Source: Nymphaea colorata
Taxonomy: Eukaryota > Streptophyta > Magnoliopsida > Nymphaeales > Nymphaeaceae
Assembly (NCBI RefSeq): GCF_008831285.2
Contig: NC_045141.1
Location: forward strand, 26,711,315 to 26,775,314
DNA length: 64,000 nucleotides
Direction: 5' to 3'
The notes under the pieces were generated by a model that saw only the letters and a program-made list of their open reading frames with translations, made no database searches and was not told the origin of the DNA. Below are positions 40,650 to 51,900 of the stretch, piece by piece. The translations under genes and the position numbers were made by a program. Within the stretch, counting starts at the first letter, position 1. The number at the start of each line of letters is the position of its first letter.

Positions 40650-41689
40650 AGGAGAGGGAAATCACGATAAGAATCATTTGTTGATTCTGTGCTTGTGGTT
40701 TTCCAGTTTGATTGTATCTGCTGGTCTTCCATAGCGATTCTTGAGGAAGCAGCCAAATAGCAACCGTGGAGTATAGTTAAGCCGGCAAAGATGAGGAGGG
40801 AATGCCGTTCTGGCGCAATACGAGGCGGCACGGGCATCGGGTTAGCAGGCATGTAAATACCTTGGGATGGAAATGTGGCCGAGTTACGTTCTTGATAGTT
40901 CCTTTAGAAAATGGCTATGCTACAGGTGTATGTGGATCTTGGTCGAGACGTTTTCTAACGATTTTCTCTTAAATCAGGCACAATGCGTGATTCTTTTTGC
41001 CAACCGTCTTCCATATCGCTGTGAGTTGTTACACGTTGGATTTTGATTTCAGGATGTGTCTATTCTATCAACTGTAATTTCCAACAGCATTCGGGAATCA
41101 CTTCTGCCAAACCGTAGCAGGTCCAATTTAAATCTACACTTCGGATCTAATGGGAGCCCTAAGAAAATTGTGCCTACCACAGTTGCACCCATTATTTATG
41201 CTCGCCAGGAAAGGGAACAAATATAAGTCAAACGTCACACTGTCTTCAGGAGTCCGCCTGCACCGTCATCATTTTTCACCGGGCCGCTGGCGTTTGGATG
41301 ACACCGCCGACCTGTTTTGAGGACCAAAACAGCATTCCAGAATCCTGTTTTGGCAATCAAACCACGTACCTGTCCGTGGTTTTCAATTTCCATGTTCGAT
41401 ATCGGAAGGAGGAAGTGCTGGGCCTGCTGGCGTCTCCTGTTTGATAATAAAACCAGGTACCCAGCTGTGGTTATCGTTGTTTAATATCCGGAGGTAGAAG
41501 TGCTGGCCTTAGGTGCAGTGGACACCCGATGCGTGAAAGGAGTGGCCTCTTAAGAGGCTTATCCAAATAAATATAAAAAACGACCATTTAATGCTTTCTT
41601 GAACGACCGAGGGCTGACGCCTTGGGCTTATGCCATTAGATACGAATTCTTGCGCAAGCCAGAGTTGAGCGGAGCGGGTTATCCGTTAT
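40650..41689. other. 3' flank of the ZRSR2-like gene
   Basis: It contains the 3' untranslated region of the ZRSR2-like gene (extent unknown) and the duplicated block at 40980-41390. Beyond that it holds short repeated wording (AAACCACGTACC..GTGGTT, AAACCAGGTACC..GTGGTT at about 41360-41475). No coding region is recognised. Confidence 0.5.
40980..41390 (+). repeat. Duplicated spacer block A
   Basis: It shares an ordered series of words with 56030-56360: GTCTTCCATATCG, then GTTACAC, TCCAATTTAAATCTACAC, TTTGGATGACA, and TTTTGAGGACCAAAACAGC followed by ATTCCAGAATCCTGTT. One copy lies just after the ZRSR2-like gene and the other just after the full-length receptor kinase. Its right part is the end of a possible MITE family (see 42002-42229). 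Confidence 0.8.
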
Positions 41690-44000
41690 CAAGATTTCCA
41701 ACTGAAAATAAAACAACAAAAGAAGATTTAATTTCGATCAAAAGGGATAATTCTGTAAATTGTTGCTCCGCTACTTTTTCCATATAGAGGTAGTTCTTGA
41801 AACATTTTACATTTCTCTCGAAATTTCAGCACCTATTTGTTAACATTTAAAAGTTAAAACAATAACTTGTCATTTGCCTAAAAATTTAGTGCCTTTTTGT
41901 AATTTTCTCTTATTTTTGATCCAAATGCATGGTCCTGCATGTTGAATGAATGAACATTTAAGGAGGTCATTTTGCAACTTCCGATAAGTTTAGGAGGCAT
42001 TTTGATGATACTCCAGAGCGCTGTTTTGGAAGAAGCACCTGGTTTGCTTTCAAAACAGGATTGGTTTTGGAGTGTTTGAGTGAGCGTCAACGTGGTTTTC
42101 AAAAGTGAATAAAATTCACAAAATTACTGTGTTTTGGGTGTGTTACCCAAAAATATAAATTGGGTTTTCAAAGCCTTCAGAATGAAGAACCAGGTTTTCA
42201 CAAAACTGAGTTATTGACCGTGTCATCCATAAGACTAGGCCACATGTAGCATACATTCCCTTGTTTTATTTAGCCTTATGGTGGGAGAAGAGTGTCTTAG
42301 GTTGTCTCAGTTGATTATCATAAAGCAATGCCTGATTAATGTCTTTCATCTGCCACTCAAATTTTCGATGGCCGCAGACATTCCACAACTTGCTGGCTAA
42401 ATGAGAAAAATGATGTATACAGTTTCGGAGTTGTGCTCCTGGAAAAGTACTGGTTACCGATGAATGCCGACGGGATACGACTTTAACAAAGCACCATAAT
42501 ACATTATTTTATTTGGTTATAATACATTTAGTTGCTGTAACCAAATATTGCTGGATGGGTATGATTGCAACCGAGAACAATATTTTATCTGCATTGCAAT
42601 ATCATCTATTTGCACTAGAATGGTGGAAGGCTCTATAGGTCCGGTTACATGATACGTATGTACGATATTTTCTGCAATATGAAATGTTTGAGCATTTGGC
42701 TTATGGAAGTGCTCTGCTGTATCTAGATACTTCATTATTAGTTAAGGAAAGAAACAGTAGAATCATGTTAATTGTTGACTTGGATGACAAAAGATCATAA
42801 TATACTATTCAATTCTGCGGAACACGGTCTGCTATGAGATTTCACAAGAGAAAATATCGAGAATATTTTCCTTTTTCAAACGATCTTTAAAAATTAGGTC
42901 CATTTGTCGCCCCATTGATTTTATGAGAAAAAGAAGAATATTGTCTTAGCCTGAATCCCTTGTATGTTTTTTTGTCTTTTCTACTTATTCATCAGTTGCT
43001 TTTTGCTATTTAGTGTGTTCATGAATGATAGAATGGCTCTTAGGTTCAGAGTTTCTTGTACGCATTGCTTGTTATTTCTACATGTAGCATATTTAAGAAT
43101 GTTTTCTTCTTTCTTCTGCTCTCTTTTCTCTTTCTTTTTGTGTAATGTTTTTGTTAGGTTTTCCACGCTTTCTCGTTTTAATTACAATCTGCTGCTCTTT
43201 TTTGGACACAACATTCCCCGGAGAATCATCTCTATCTGGTTCAAGGTAGCGCATTGTTATAGTACTAGTCCCTTCAGAACTGATCCATAAGTCTATGAAC
43301 AACCATTGGATTGATTAGTCGGCATGCATCTGTTTATACATACAGGTAAGACCAAACGCCTTTAGAGGCAAAGACAGGACAAATATGAGTGACGTAGTGA
43401 CTGAATTAAAAGAAGTCATTACGCCGTGTGGAGCAAAGCAGATCCAACACGAATCAAAAGAGGGCAACTCTTCCTACAGTTCCAGCTCTGCTCCCATGGA
43501 ACCTCATTCTCCTGCGTGTTTAACCTCATCTCTTTGCTGCTATTTGCTACCAGGCCCGCTGTTGTAAATTCGCATATGACATCTCCTAATTCATTGTACA
43601 TCACATTGTATGCCTGAACAAATGAGAATTAGAGAAAAGAAGGAAAGCAGCTGCTGTGCTGAATTTCATGGAGGATGTAGGTCCTAAGGACTGAAGCACG
43701 TTAATTCTTGTCTTTTCCTTTATTATTCTTTTCTTTCATTTTACAACACAAAGCAGGGGTGCCAATTCAAGGGGTTGGGTTTTAGTATGACGTTCCATCC
43801 AAGCCGATCTTTTGGGTCATAATTACAATGAAAATATGCATTATGCATTTTGGAGTGAATTCTGATCTAATAAGCCGTCTTTGGTTCCGATCTGGATTAA
43901 ATCTGATCTAACTAAATGTATAGCTTTTGTATGTAATCTATACAATTGGAATTGGCTTCAAGTTTGATACAAAATCCGGATTGAATCTGGTTGAATGTGA
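41690..44000 (+). pseudogene. 3'-terminal pseudogene of the malectin/LRR receptor kinase family
   Basis: Homology to the receptor kinase cluster starts inside intron 12 (41690 matches about 62076 of the third copy) and runs through the two last exons into the 3' flank (matching 55550-55900). The exon-13 equivalent starts at 42378 after CCGCAG and encodes [20 protein letters not shown]. It then loses the region matching [11 protein letters not shown] and becomes out of frame. The last-exon equivalent (43346-43566) encodes RPNAFRGKDRTNMSDVV and QIQHESKEGNSSYSSSSAPM, but about 100 bp for the IADPRL..LALQC part are deleted. No transmembrane exon or catalytic kinase exon precedes it. Its intron sequence resembles the third copy more than the full-length copy. 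Confidence 0.9.
42002..42229. repeat. MITE-like insertion inside the receptor-kinase pseudogene
   Basis: This stretch is absent from the corresponding intron of the third copy. Its left end reads TTGATGATACTCCAGAGCG..GTTTTGG; its right end, reverse-complemented, reads TGGATGACACGG..AGTTTTG. Similar ends (TTTGGATGACAYCGCC) occur at 41293 and 56273, which suggests a small dispersed family. The target duplication is unclear. Confidence 0.5.
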
Positions 44001-45450
44001 CGTTTACTTGTAAAGCCCATGTTCAAATGGAAATGGAAATGGCCATGTTCCGTTCCGTGTCAAGTAATGAATCAAACATTAAAGTTCTTATAAGGACATA
44101 ATGAACACTGTAGATTTATACTTTATCCAACTCATCGCCTCCCTCTCCCAAATCCTTCAGCTTTGATCGTCATTTAGCTTGTGTAAATGGTTAACGATGG
44201 GGTACGTTGTACCTCTTAAAACTCTTTATCATTTCGCCCATTGTTTTGTCAATTTCCGTGGGCTGTTGTGATGAACTAAAAATGTTCTACAAACAAAGCA
44301 CATTTAGCTTCCGAAGGAATAAATAAATGCAACATAATCATGTTTGTTCACTAAAAAAAATTACAATAGTACCGCCTAACTAATAAGCTAATAACAGTTG
44401 ATTGCTCAACTTTTACATTTAGCAACTTGATCAATCACATGAAGAAAAAAGCAGGCTAAATGAAAATTGTCGAATTTGACTGTTTTTTTCTTATTCAGTT
44501 AAACAATCATTTTATAAAATCATCAGTTAACTAATCACAACTCAGTAAGAACATAATTAATAAGGTTAACTTTTCTCATTTAATCTCAACTTCTCACCTT
44601 TCACCTTTTCTCATATATTAAACGAAAATATGTTGCCGGGAATGCAGGAACTCCATCCGTTTGGCTGGTGGATATGTTCTTTGCTGGCACAATTAATCAT
44701 GCAAATGGATGTCTTCCAAGCATACTTTTGAAGTCAGATAGTTTAAAAGGAAAAAAAAAAAAAACTGGAAGTCAGGAACTCCATCCATTTGACTGGTGGA
44801 TATGTTCTTGCTGGCAAATTTAATAATGTAAACGGATGGTTTCCAACTTTACCTTTGAAGTCAGATAGTTTAAAAAAATAAACTGGAAGGCCGCTAATCG
44901 GTTAGGCAGCCTTCTTGCAGTTGACTCATCTTGACCATGGAAAAAAAGGATTATTCAAATCCAACTGACAAATCTCCCATCCTTGATACATAACTATACA
45001 TAATTTCTGACAGAGTGGTGGTGGGTTTGATAGTTGGATTGTAGGTCTCAAAATATTCAATTCCCTCTTGTCGGTTGTAATAAATGGCCTGCCCACAAAT
45101 GCTCCATGCAGCAGCCACAAATTGCTTAGATTCTAAAATGAACAAAAATATTATATGCAAGTTCTTTTTTTTTTTTTCGTAATATTTCTTTCGAATTGCC
45201 AATGAACAACAATCAGATCTATACAGCATGTGCAAGCACATGCTTCACAAGCCTTATTTTTGTGAATTTGAACCAGAGTCGTCCTAAAAAATGTGTCCCG
45301 TTTCAATATTAACTTCTTTCATGATGCTAGACTGGAAGCAATTATGAACACGTTACATTAGTATTAGTGTATGTTTTTGTTAAAAATGAAAATTTACTTC
45401 CAGTGTGCGTATGTAGCAAGGCAGAGCTATTGCAGACGGTTGCATAAAAA
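44001..45450. other. Spacer between pseudogene and full-length receptor kinase
   Basis: AT-rich, without recognisable coding sequence. It holds the tandem repeat at 44646-44890 and a poly-T run at 45164-45177. Confidence 0.55.
44646..44890. repeat. Two-unit imperfect tandem repeat, period about 128 bp
   Basis: Both units start AGGAACTCCATCC and contain TGGTGGATATGTTCTT, GAAGTCAGATAGTTTAAAA and AAACTGGAAG. They differ by scattered substitutions and by the length of a poly-A run. It lies about 1.1 kb upstream of the first exon of the full-length receptor kinase. Confidence 0.9.
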
Positions 45451-45977
45451 CATAGGTATAATAAGGCAGGCAGCTTTTACGGAACATATGAAATTGCATC
45501 CTCTTATATATTGAGTTGGAGAGCGTAATCTTGTCATATTTATATCTGGATCGTGATTTATATGTTGTTGGTAACGATAGGAACTATTCCATCCTAGCAA
45601 GTAAACAGAAATAAAATGCGGAAATGGCCATACCATATGGGACCAAGTAAACAAAGTTTCCTATGGGAATAACAAATGGTGAATCTATGAAAAATCAGAA
45701 CTCAGCCGTATCACATAATCATGCATATGTCTTCACCCATGGTGTCATTGACTACTTTATTATTGCTACGGCAATTTTATGTCTTTCGATTAGTTTCAGT
45801 GTCAGTAGGAAGAAGAGGCAGGTAAGATCTTGGAAAGGTATAAATGACTGTCAATTAATTGCCTATAGAACCAAGGGTGAAGTTACGGAAAATCACGGTC
45901 CATCCTTTCGTAACTACTTAATTAATTAATTATAAGGGTAACCAAAGTTGGCGAGGCACCTTCTAATTGCACTCTGG
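45451..45977 (+). promoter_or_regulatory. 5' flank of the full-length receptor kinase, shared with the third copy
   Basis: Ordered matches with 57880-58547 include GATTTATATGTTGTTGGTAA against GATTTACATATTGTTATTGG, GGAAGAAGAGGCAGG against AGAAGAGAAGGCAAG, ATTGCCTATA in both, and GCAGTCCATCCTTT or a close form in both. Conservation of this region in two copies that otherwise differ suggests it carries the promoter. Core elements were not identified with confidence. Confidence 0.5.
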
Positions 45978-48900
45978 ATGATTATTATTCTTCTGTATGG
46001 TGAGTCTTCAAACCAAACAATGTGCAGTCTTTTTAAAAAACGAAGAAACCAACCAAAAAAAAAAAGAGACTTATTGTCTGGTCTTGCTTATTTATTGTCA
46101 TTTAATGTTGCTTGCAATTGAAAGAATTCCCAGTACAATTTCAAAACGTATGGAACCCGGAAATAGTAAGCGGCTGAGAGGCAGCAGGGGCCATGACCCA
46201 TTCAAATTTTTGAAAAATAATTTTTTTACAGGTGAATTTTAAAAATTTAGTTTAACCTGTATACAAAATTTGAGAAATTAAATTTCAGCTCTGTTAAAAT
46301 TTTGAAACCTTTTATTTGTTAGATGGAGAATATGCCACAGATTCTACGTTGCGTCGAAAAAACGAGTGTGTACAGTATCGGTGTGACGAGAACGGCTGAT
46401 AGTTGTGCAATTCACTTCCATGTTAGTGTAGTACAACGCTGAATTCGGGATAGTAAATTTTTTTGAACTATTGTTTAGTACTTAAAGCAAAACGATCATA
46501 AAGTTTTAACGACGTTTGTTGAGATCTTGAGAAAAACAAACAGTTACCGATGTGATGTGCATGGACGTCGATAATACTCAGTGTTTGCCTGCCTACATGC
46601 CGTACCCGTTGGTCTTGGAACCCTAACCGATACGCTACGCCTTGTGTCGGTGATGATTTTTACCGACACTATTTTCACCTGATGAAAGAAACATCGATAA
46701 AACCTTCACCGACGGGTTGCGATGTTTCACCTACATGTTCGTAGTGTATGTCTGAATCTGAACGCATGCAGCTCCACGTTTGCCGACCGTTCTCCTGAAA
46801 TAATATTACATGTTCGTAGTGTATGTCTGAATCTGAACGCATGCAGCTCCACGTTTGCCGACCGTTCTCCTGAAATAATATTTCTGTAGATAGACACAAC
46901 TCCCATACTAGAAACGTTGAGATAGATGAATGAAATTGGGGTCTTGGCAGGGACATAGATGGACCCGACTCCATCAGATTTTGAAATGAGTGAATCCAAA
47001 ATCCAATATACTACCATTGGGTCCAAACTTGAACTGATGCAACTAATTGTTGCAGTTGAATGTGGCTGAAAGACTAATACATGATCTGGATCGAACTATG
47101 CTGGATTTGAGGGAATGTATAAACTGAGGGGGCGTTTTATTGGTCTGGAAATTTGATTGATTCCAGAGTCAAAATTTCATTTGGAAATGGAATTAGAATT
47201 TTCATTCTAATTCCATTCAATTCAAATTTTCACTTGTGTTTAATAATTTAGAATATTTATTCTAGAATTGAAAATTCGTTGTTTGGTTGAAATGAAATTA
47301 ATATTTTGAAATTGAAAGACTGTTGAAATTAAATATACTGCTGCAGCCTTCATCCTTGTAGGCTGCAGCAAAAGCCGAATTCAACACAAATAGTCCCTAC
47401 ATACCAAGGAAGAAGCCACGGAATAAATCAACATTAAACCAGAGAGATACCAACACTACAGTAACAAAATGATCACAGAATCCTGCACTTTTTTGGTAAA
47501 GATTGTGTCGTCTGAACTGAACGGAAACTAATATTTAAGTGCTCAATCCGAATCTAGATCCGTTGAAATCGAATCTGTCGAGTCCCAAACCCACCCGGAA
47601 GTTCCTGGATCGATTGTCCAGACTAGATGTTCCTGGATTGTCTAATAACTCTACCAACGAAATCTGCAGGGTTCATAAGCATCGATTGCGGCAGCAAGGA
47701 AGAAAGCTACGTATACTCTGGCAATGGACTCACATACACGTCTGATTCCAACCTCATGAAATCTGGGGAGGTGAAGGCTGTCCCATCTAGTTACGTCGTT
47801 GATGGATACGAGAAGTACCTGTGGCATCTTCGGACGTTTCCAAAAGGAAAGAGAAACTGTTACACGCTTCAGCCGGTGAATCCTGGGTCCAAGTATCTGG
47901 TTCGGGCCACATTCTTATATGGCAACTTCGATGGATTGAATTCGTTCCCTCAGTTTGATTTGTACCTGGAGAGCACGTTTGTGCAGACGGTCAATTCTTC
48001 GGTTTCAACGTCGTGGAGCTACGAATTCATAGTGCAGGCAAGAAGGAGCTACCTGACGCTTTGCCTGTGCAAGACAACGGAGCGTGACCCTTTCATATCA
48101 GTCATTGAGCTTCGCCCCATGCCCGATGCCATTTATCCTGTTGTTAATGCTACACTGGCTCTCAACATGCAGTCCAGAAAAAATTATGGTACACGGGATA
48201 GCACGGTCCGCAGGTTCGTAGCTCTGCAAAAATGGGTTTAACTTTCGGGTGAATTTAGTTGCGTCTGCTGGCATCTACTTTTTGCTGGCATCTACTTTTT
48301 CCAGAATTACAAAAGCATTAAGAGCTGTAGTGTCGTAAGAATCACAAATTGAACCCAGTCGACAAAAAAAAATTTATTATAAATATTTTTCATAAAAATT
48401 CAGAATTAATTAAATATAAAAAACCATAAAGAAATAAATGCACATGTGGCAAGTGAGTAACATAGGATTGGCTGGTGAATAGCCACCGTTACTTCAACTC
48501 AGATCAGGCTGTTCAGCTCCGTTCTTAAGATTCATGAGAACTGCTAATATAAAGTTGTAGTAAAAGAGTGGAAGTCTCGAACATTACCCCTGAGTTAAAG
48601 GGACTAGTTTCGGCCATAATTTGAAATATGATCTTTGGCAACCATCAGATGAGGGTTCTCACCACTATCATTTTCACTTTTAGGATGAAAAAAAAAAGTA
48701 ATCTGAGTTCATGAACTCTCACGGAGCCATATTTTCTCACTATATATATATATATATATAGATATATATATATTATATGTAAAATTCTTCCTTCCATGGA
48801 TAATCTTGATCATGAAATTTGGTAGTCCTTACCATTAGCTTCCAGTTCTTTTGCTTAATTTCGTCCTAATGCATATGTGTGTGGCACCTTGTTAAATCAT

Positions 48901-51900
48901 GAACTGGCCGGATCAGGATATGAGATGATATGAGGAATGTAGTGTATAAGTGAAGCAAAATGAAGATGGAAGACAGATATCGGAGTACCTCGACAGCGTC
49001 TCTATTACATGCAGAGTACTTAAGTGGTTATTATCTTTATTTTCAGTTGACTGATTTCAAACTTACTCTTGCCGCTCAATTAATCCACTCTTCCCGTATA
49101 GCTAGAGAAATAGAAGTGTTGGACGAAAAGGTAGTACCAAGAGACAGCCTGAGAAAAGGTTAACTCTGGTATTTCCAGGAAGTACTCAGATGGCCTCTAC
49201 GATCTCAAAGTCTCAAATAACTTTTCGTTGCTTACAGCAGAGTTTTTCCCAAGGTTCCAATCACTGAAAACAGACGAAAACAGAGGTGTTGAGCACGAGA
49301 CTAGACTATACGGGACAGTAACTAGCACTACCCAGAGTTTCATGAAACATTGCTTCTTCTTGCATAATGTGGTCAATATTTTCTAATTAGTGTAAAGTTT
49401 ACATCCTTGGTGAAATGTAACGGAACGGATGCACTTTTATTTTCCTAATTATTTCGATATGGTAGATTTCCCTGCTGGATGCCTATAACTGATATTTTCT
49501 TTGAGCAGTGTACTCATGAGCATCTCATTTAGCCATATGCGCATGTCTGCCTCTGAACTGTATGGTTTTGCAAGCAGGTACCCGGATGATGCCCTTGACC
49601 GCTTTTGGTTCTCCTCAAAGACCCCGACTTTGGACTCCCTTAGCACCACGCTCAGTGTTTCGTCAACCTCTAGCGAATACGCGCCACCATCGGTCGTGAT
49701 GGAAACTGCTGCCGTCAGTTCAAACGCCAGCAGCGGAATGATTTCCAGCTCAAACATCCAGCAGGATGACTACTTGTTCATGTGCATACATTTCGCAGAA
49801 CTAAAAAAACTGGAGCCCAACGAAACCAGAGAATTTAATATCACATTGGATTCTAAATTATTGCGCAATGACTACCGTCCTCTATACCAAGCTGCCACCA
49901 CCGTATGTTCCGATGGCATCTACACCTCGCAGAACAATGTGGTGGAGTATACTCCAACCGAACGATCTACGCTTTCCCCGATCTTAAACGCCAAGGAAGT
50001 TTATAGTGTTGTGCAGTTGTCCGATTCCGCAACCAATGATGGAGATGGTCAGTGGAGATTTTCCTACGAATGCAATTAGGTCCACTGTTTTTTTTTTTTT
50101 TTTCCTTTTCCAGAGTGCAAGAACGGGAGAACAGCTTCCGGGTTCAAGTTTTTTGCATTAGCACACAGTACTTCTGTAATATTGCCTGCCTTATGTGCAG
50201 GTAATATTAAATGGGGCTATTAAGAGGAAATTAAACTCGAAAGGAAACCGAAAACTAAAGGTTTACGCGCAGTGTTTCTACTAAAACTTTACGACTTTTG
50301 TTTATGCAGGCAGCTCTCTTGTGGATATTAGGGACAGGTATCAGATCACTAAGGCCTGGACTGGGGATCCTTGTCTACCTCTGAACTACACGTGGGAAGG
50401 CTTGGTTTGCAGCAATGATACATTGTCCCCAAGGGTTATCTCATTGTAAGTGCGCCTGCACTTAAAGTGCAATCACAATAATGCAAAAAGCCTTTGCTTG
50501 TTTGACAAGGTGCTCAGGTGGGTTGTGCAACTTCTGCAGGGATTTATCGAACAGTGGATTAAGTGGTGAAATCCCCTCCAGTTTAGCAAACCTTTCTGCC
50601 ATCGTTACTTTGTGAGTAAAGCAAGTGTGCTGCAGATATTTTAGATAGTTCCACATCTCTAACTGCAAAAACTTGGTTGTTTTACTTTTAGAAATTTGTC
50701 AGGCAACAATCTAACAGGCAATGTACCCGACTTTCTTGCTTATTTGCCGCAGTTGTGGACGTTGTAAGTATTCCCTTTTTCTACTCCCCTTGTTCTCCTC
50801 ACATGTATATGTTCACATAGTCCAACCGGCAGTAATTCATCTGTGTTGCCACCATTGTATAAAGGGATTTATCAGACAATGATCTCAGTGGTTGCATGCC
50901 TGCTGATCTTCTCCGCAAGCAGAAAAGAGGAAGCCTCATGCTCAGGTCGTTCTTTTCTGTAACTTGCAAACATATGGTTATTGCTGTGACAGATATTTGC
51001 ATTTTAGTTTCCATTGTACATGAAGTTAATTTGGCATAACTGGTTATTCAATTCTTTAAATCAATTACCTTACTTGGGATTTTTCAAGAAACCTATTATC
51101 AGCCAAAAAAGAGAGGGAGGGCGAGAGAGATTGAGTACATGTGCAATAGTACTAAACAGAGTGGCATTATAATAAACCGACGCTCTACCATTTAAATATT
51201 GCAGAAAAGATCAAGACATTACACTTTCGACGTCAATATTTTAGGCGTGCATGGTCAATCTTCTAGCTAAAAAGGTTTGATATCTATTCAGAACTTAAAA
51301 AGCCACTTTTAGATGAGTATGTCTGAACACAAATATAAGATATCATTAGGGATCAGGTGCAGCAGTCTAGAGACTAAGTTACAGATCTTAAAATAAGTAC
51401 AAAACAGAACTGATCTAAGAACATATTTTCAGGTTCATAAAGATGATAATTATTACGCCTGGACAGTTTAAATGAAGTTAGGGTAAATGACTCGCTAATA
51501 TCCAGTTATTCAAATCCTAATTGCACAAAATCCAGTTCTAACATGGGTACTTTCTTCTACTAGTGCTTATGTTGTTTTGGTGCTTCAACTTGATAAACAT
51601 TGCTTGCTAGTGAATGAAGTCGACCTCTTTTGCTAGTTAATTTGAACCACTTAACTGCAGTGTTTCGGGAAACAAGAAGCTGATCAGCTCTTCGAGTTCT
51701 TGTAATCCCCCTCCAAACATCTTAAGGAAACGTATCATCATAGGAATAACTGTCTCAGTTGCTCTACTGTTACTGCTAGCCATCTCAATCATTGTTATGA
51801 AGATGAAGAAAGGAAGCACCGTACTTCGTAAGTGCGTCAAATTTCTTTCATTTGTCCAATTGTGATCGTAGTACACTTTGCAGCCTTCAGGATTTCAAGT

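Noticed and set aside
41296-42228. One large TIR element bounded by GGATGACAC ends
   Set aside because: The interval includes receptor-kinase intron sequence (41690-42000) shared with the third copy, so two separate small elements in opposite orientation fit better.
45663-45804. ORF with a hydrophobic stretch (FIIATAILCLSISF) as exon 1 of the receptor kinase
   Set aside because: Only weak donors give the right phase, the joined codon would be Arg instead of Gly, and the 45948/45978-45999 exon has a strong GTGAGT donor and makes GFISIDCG.
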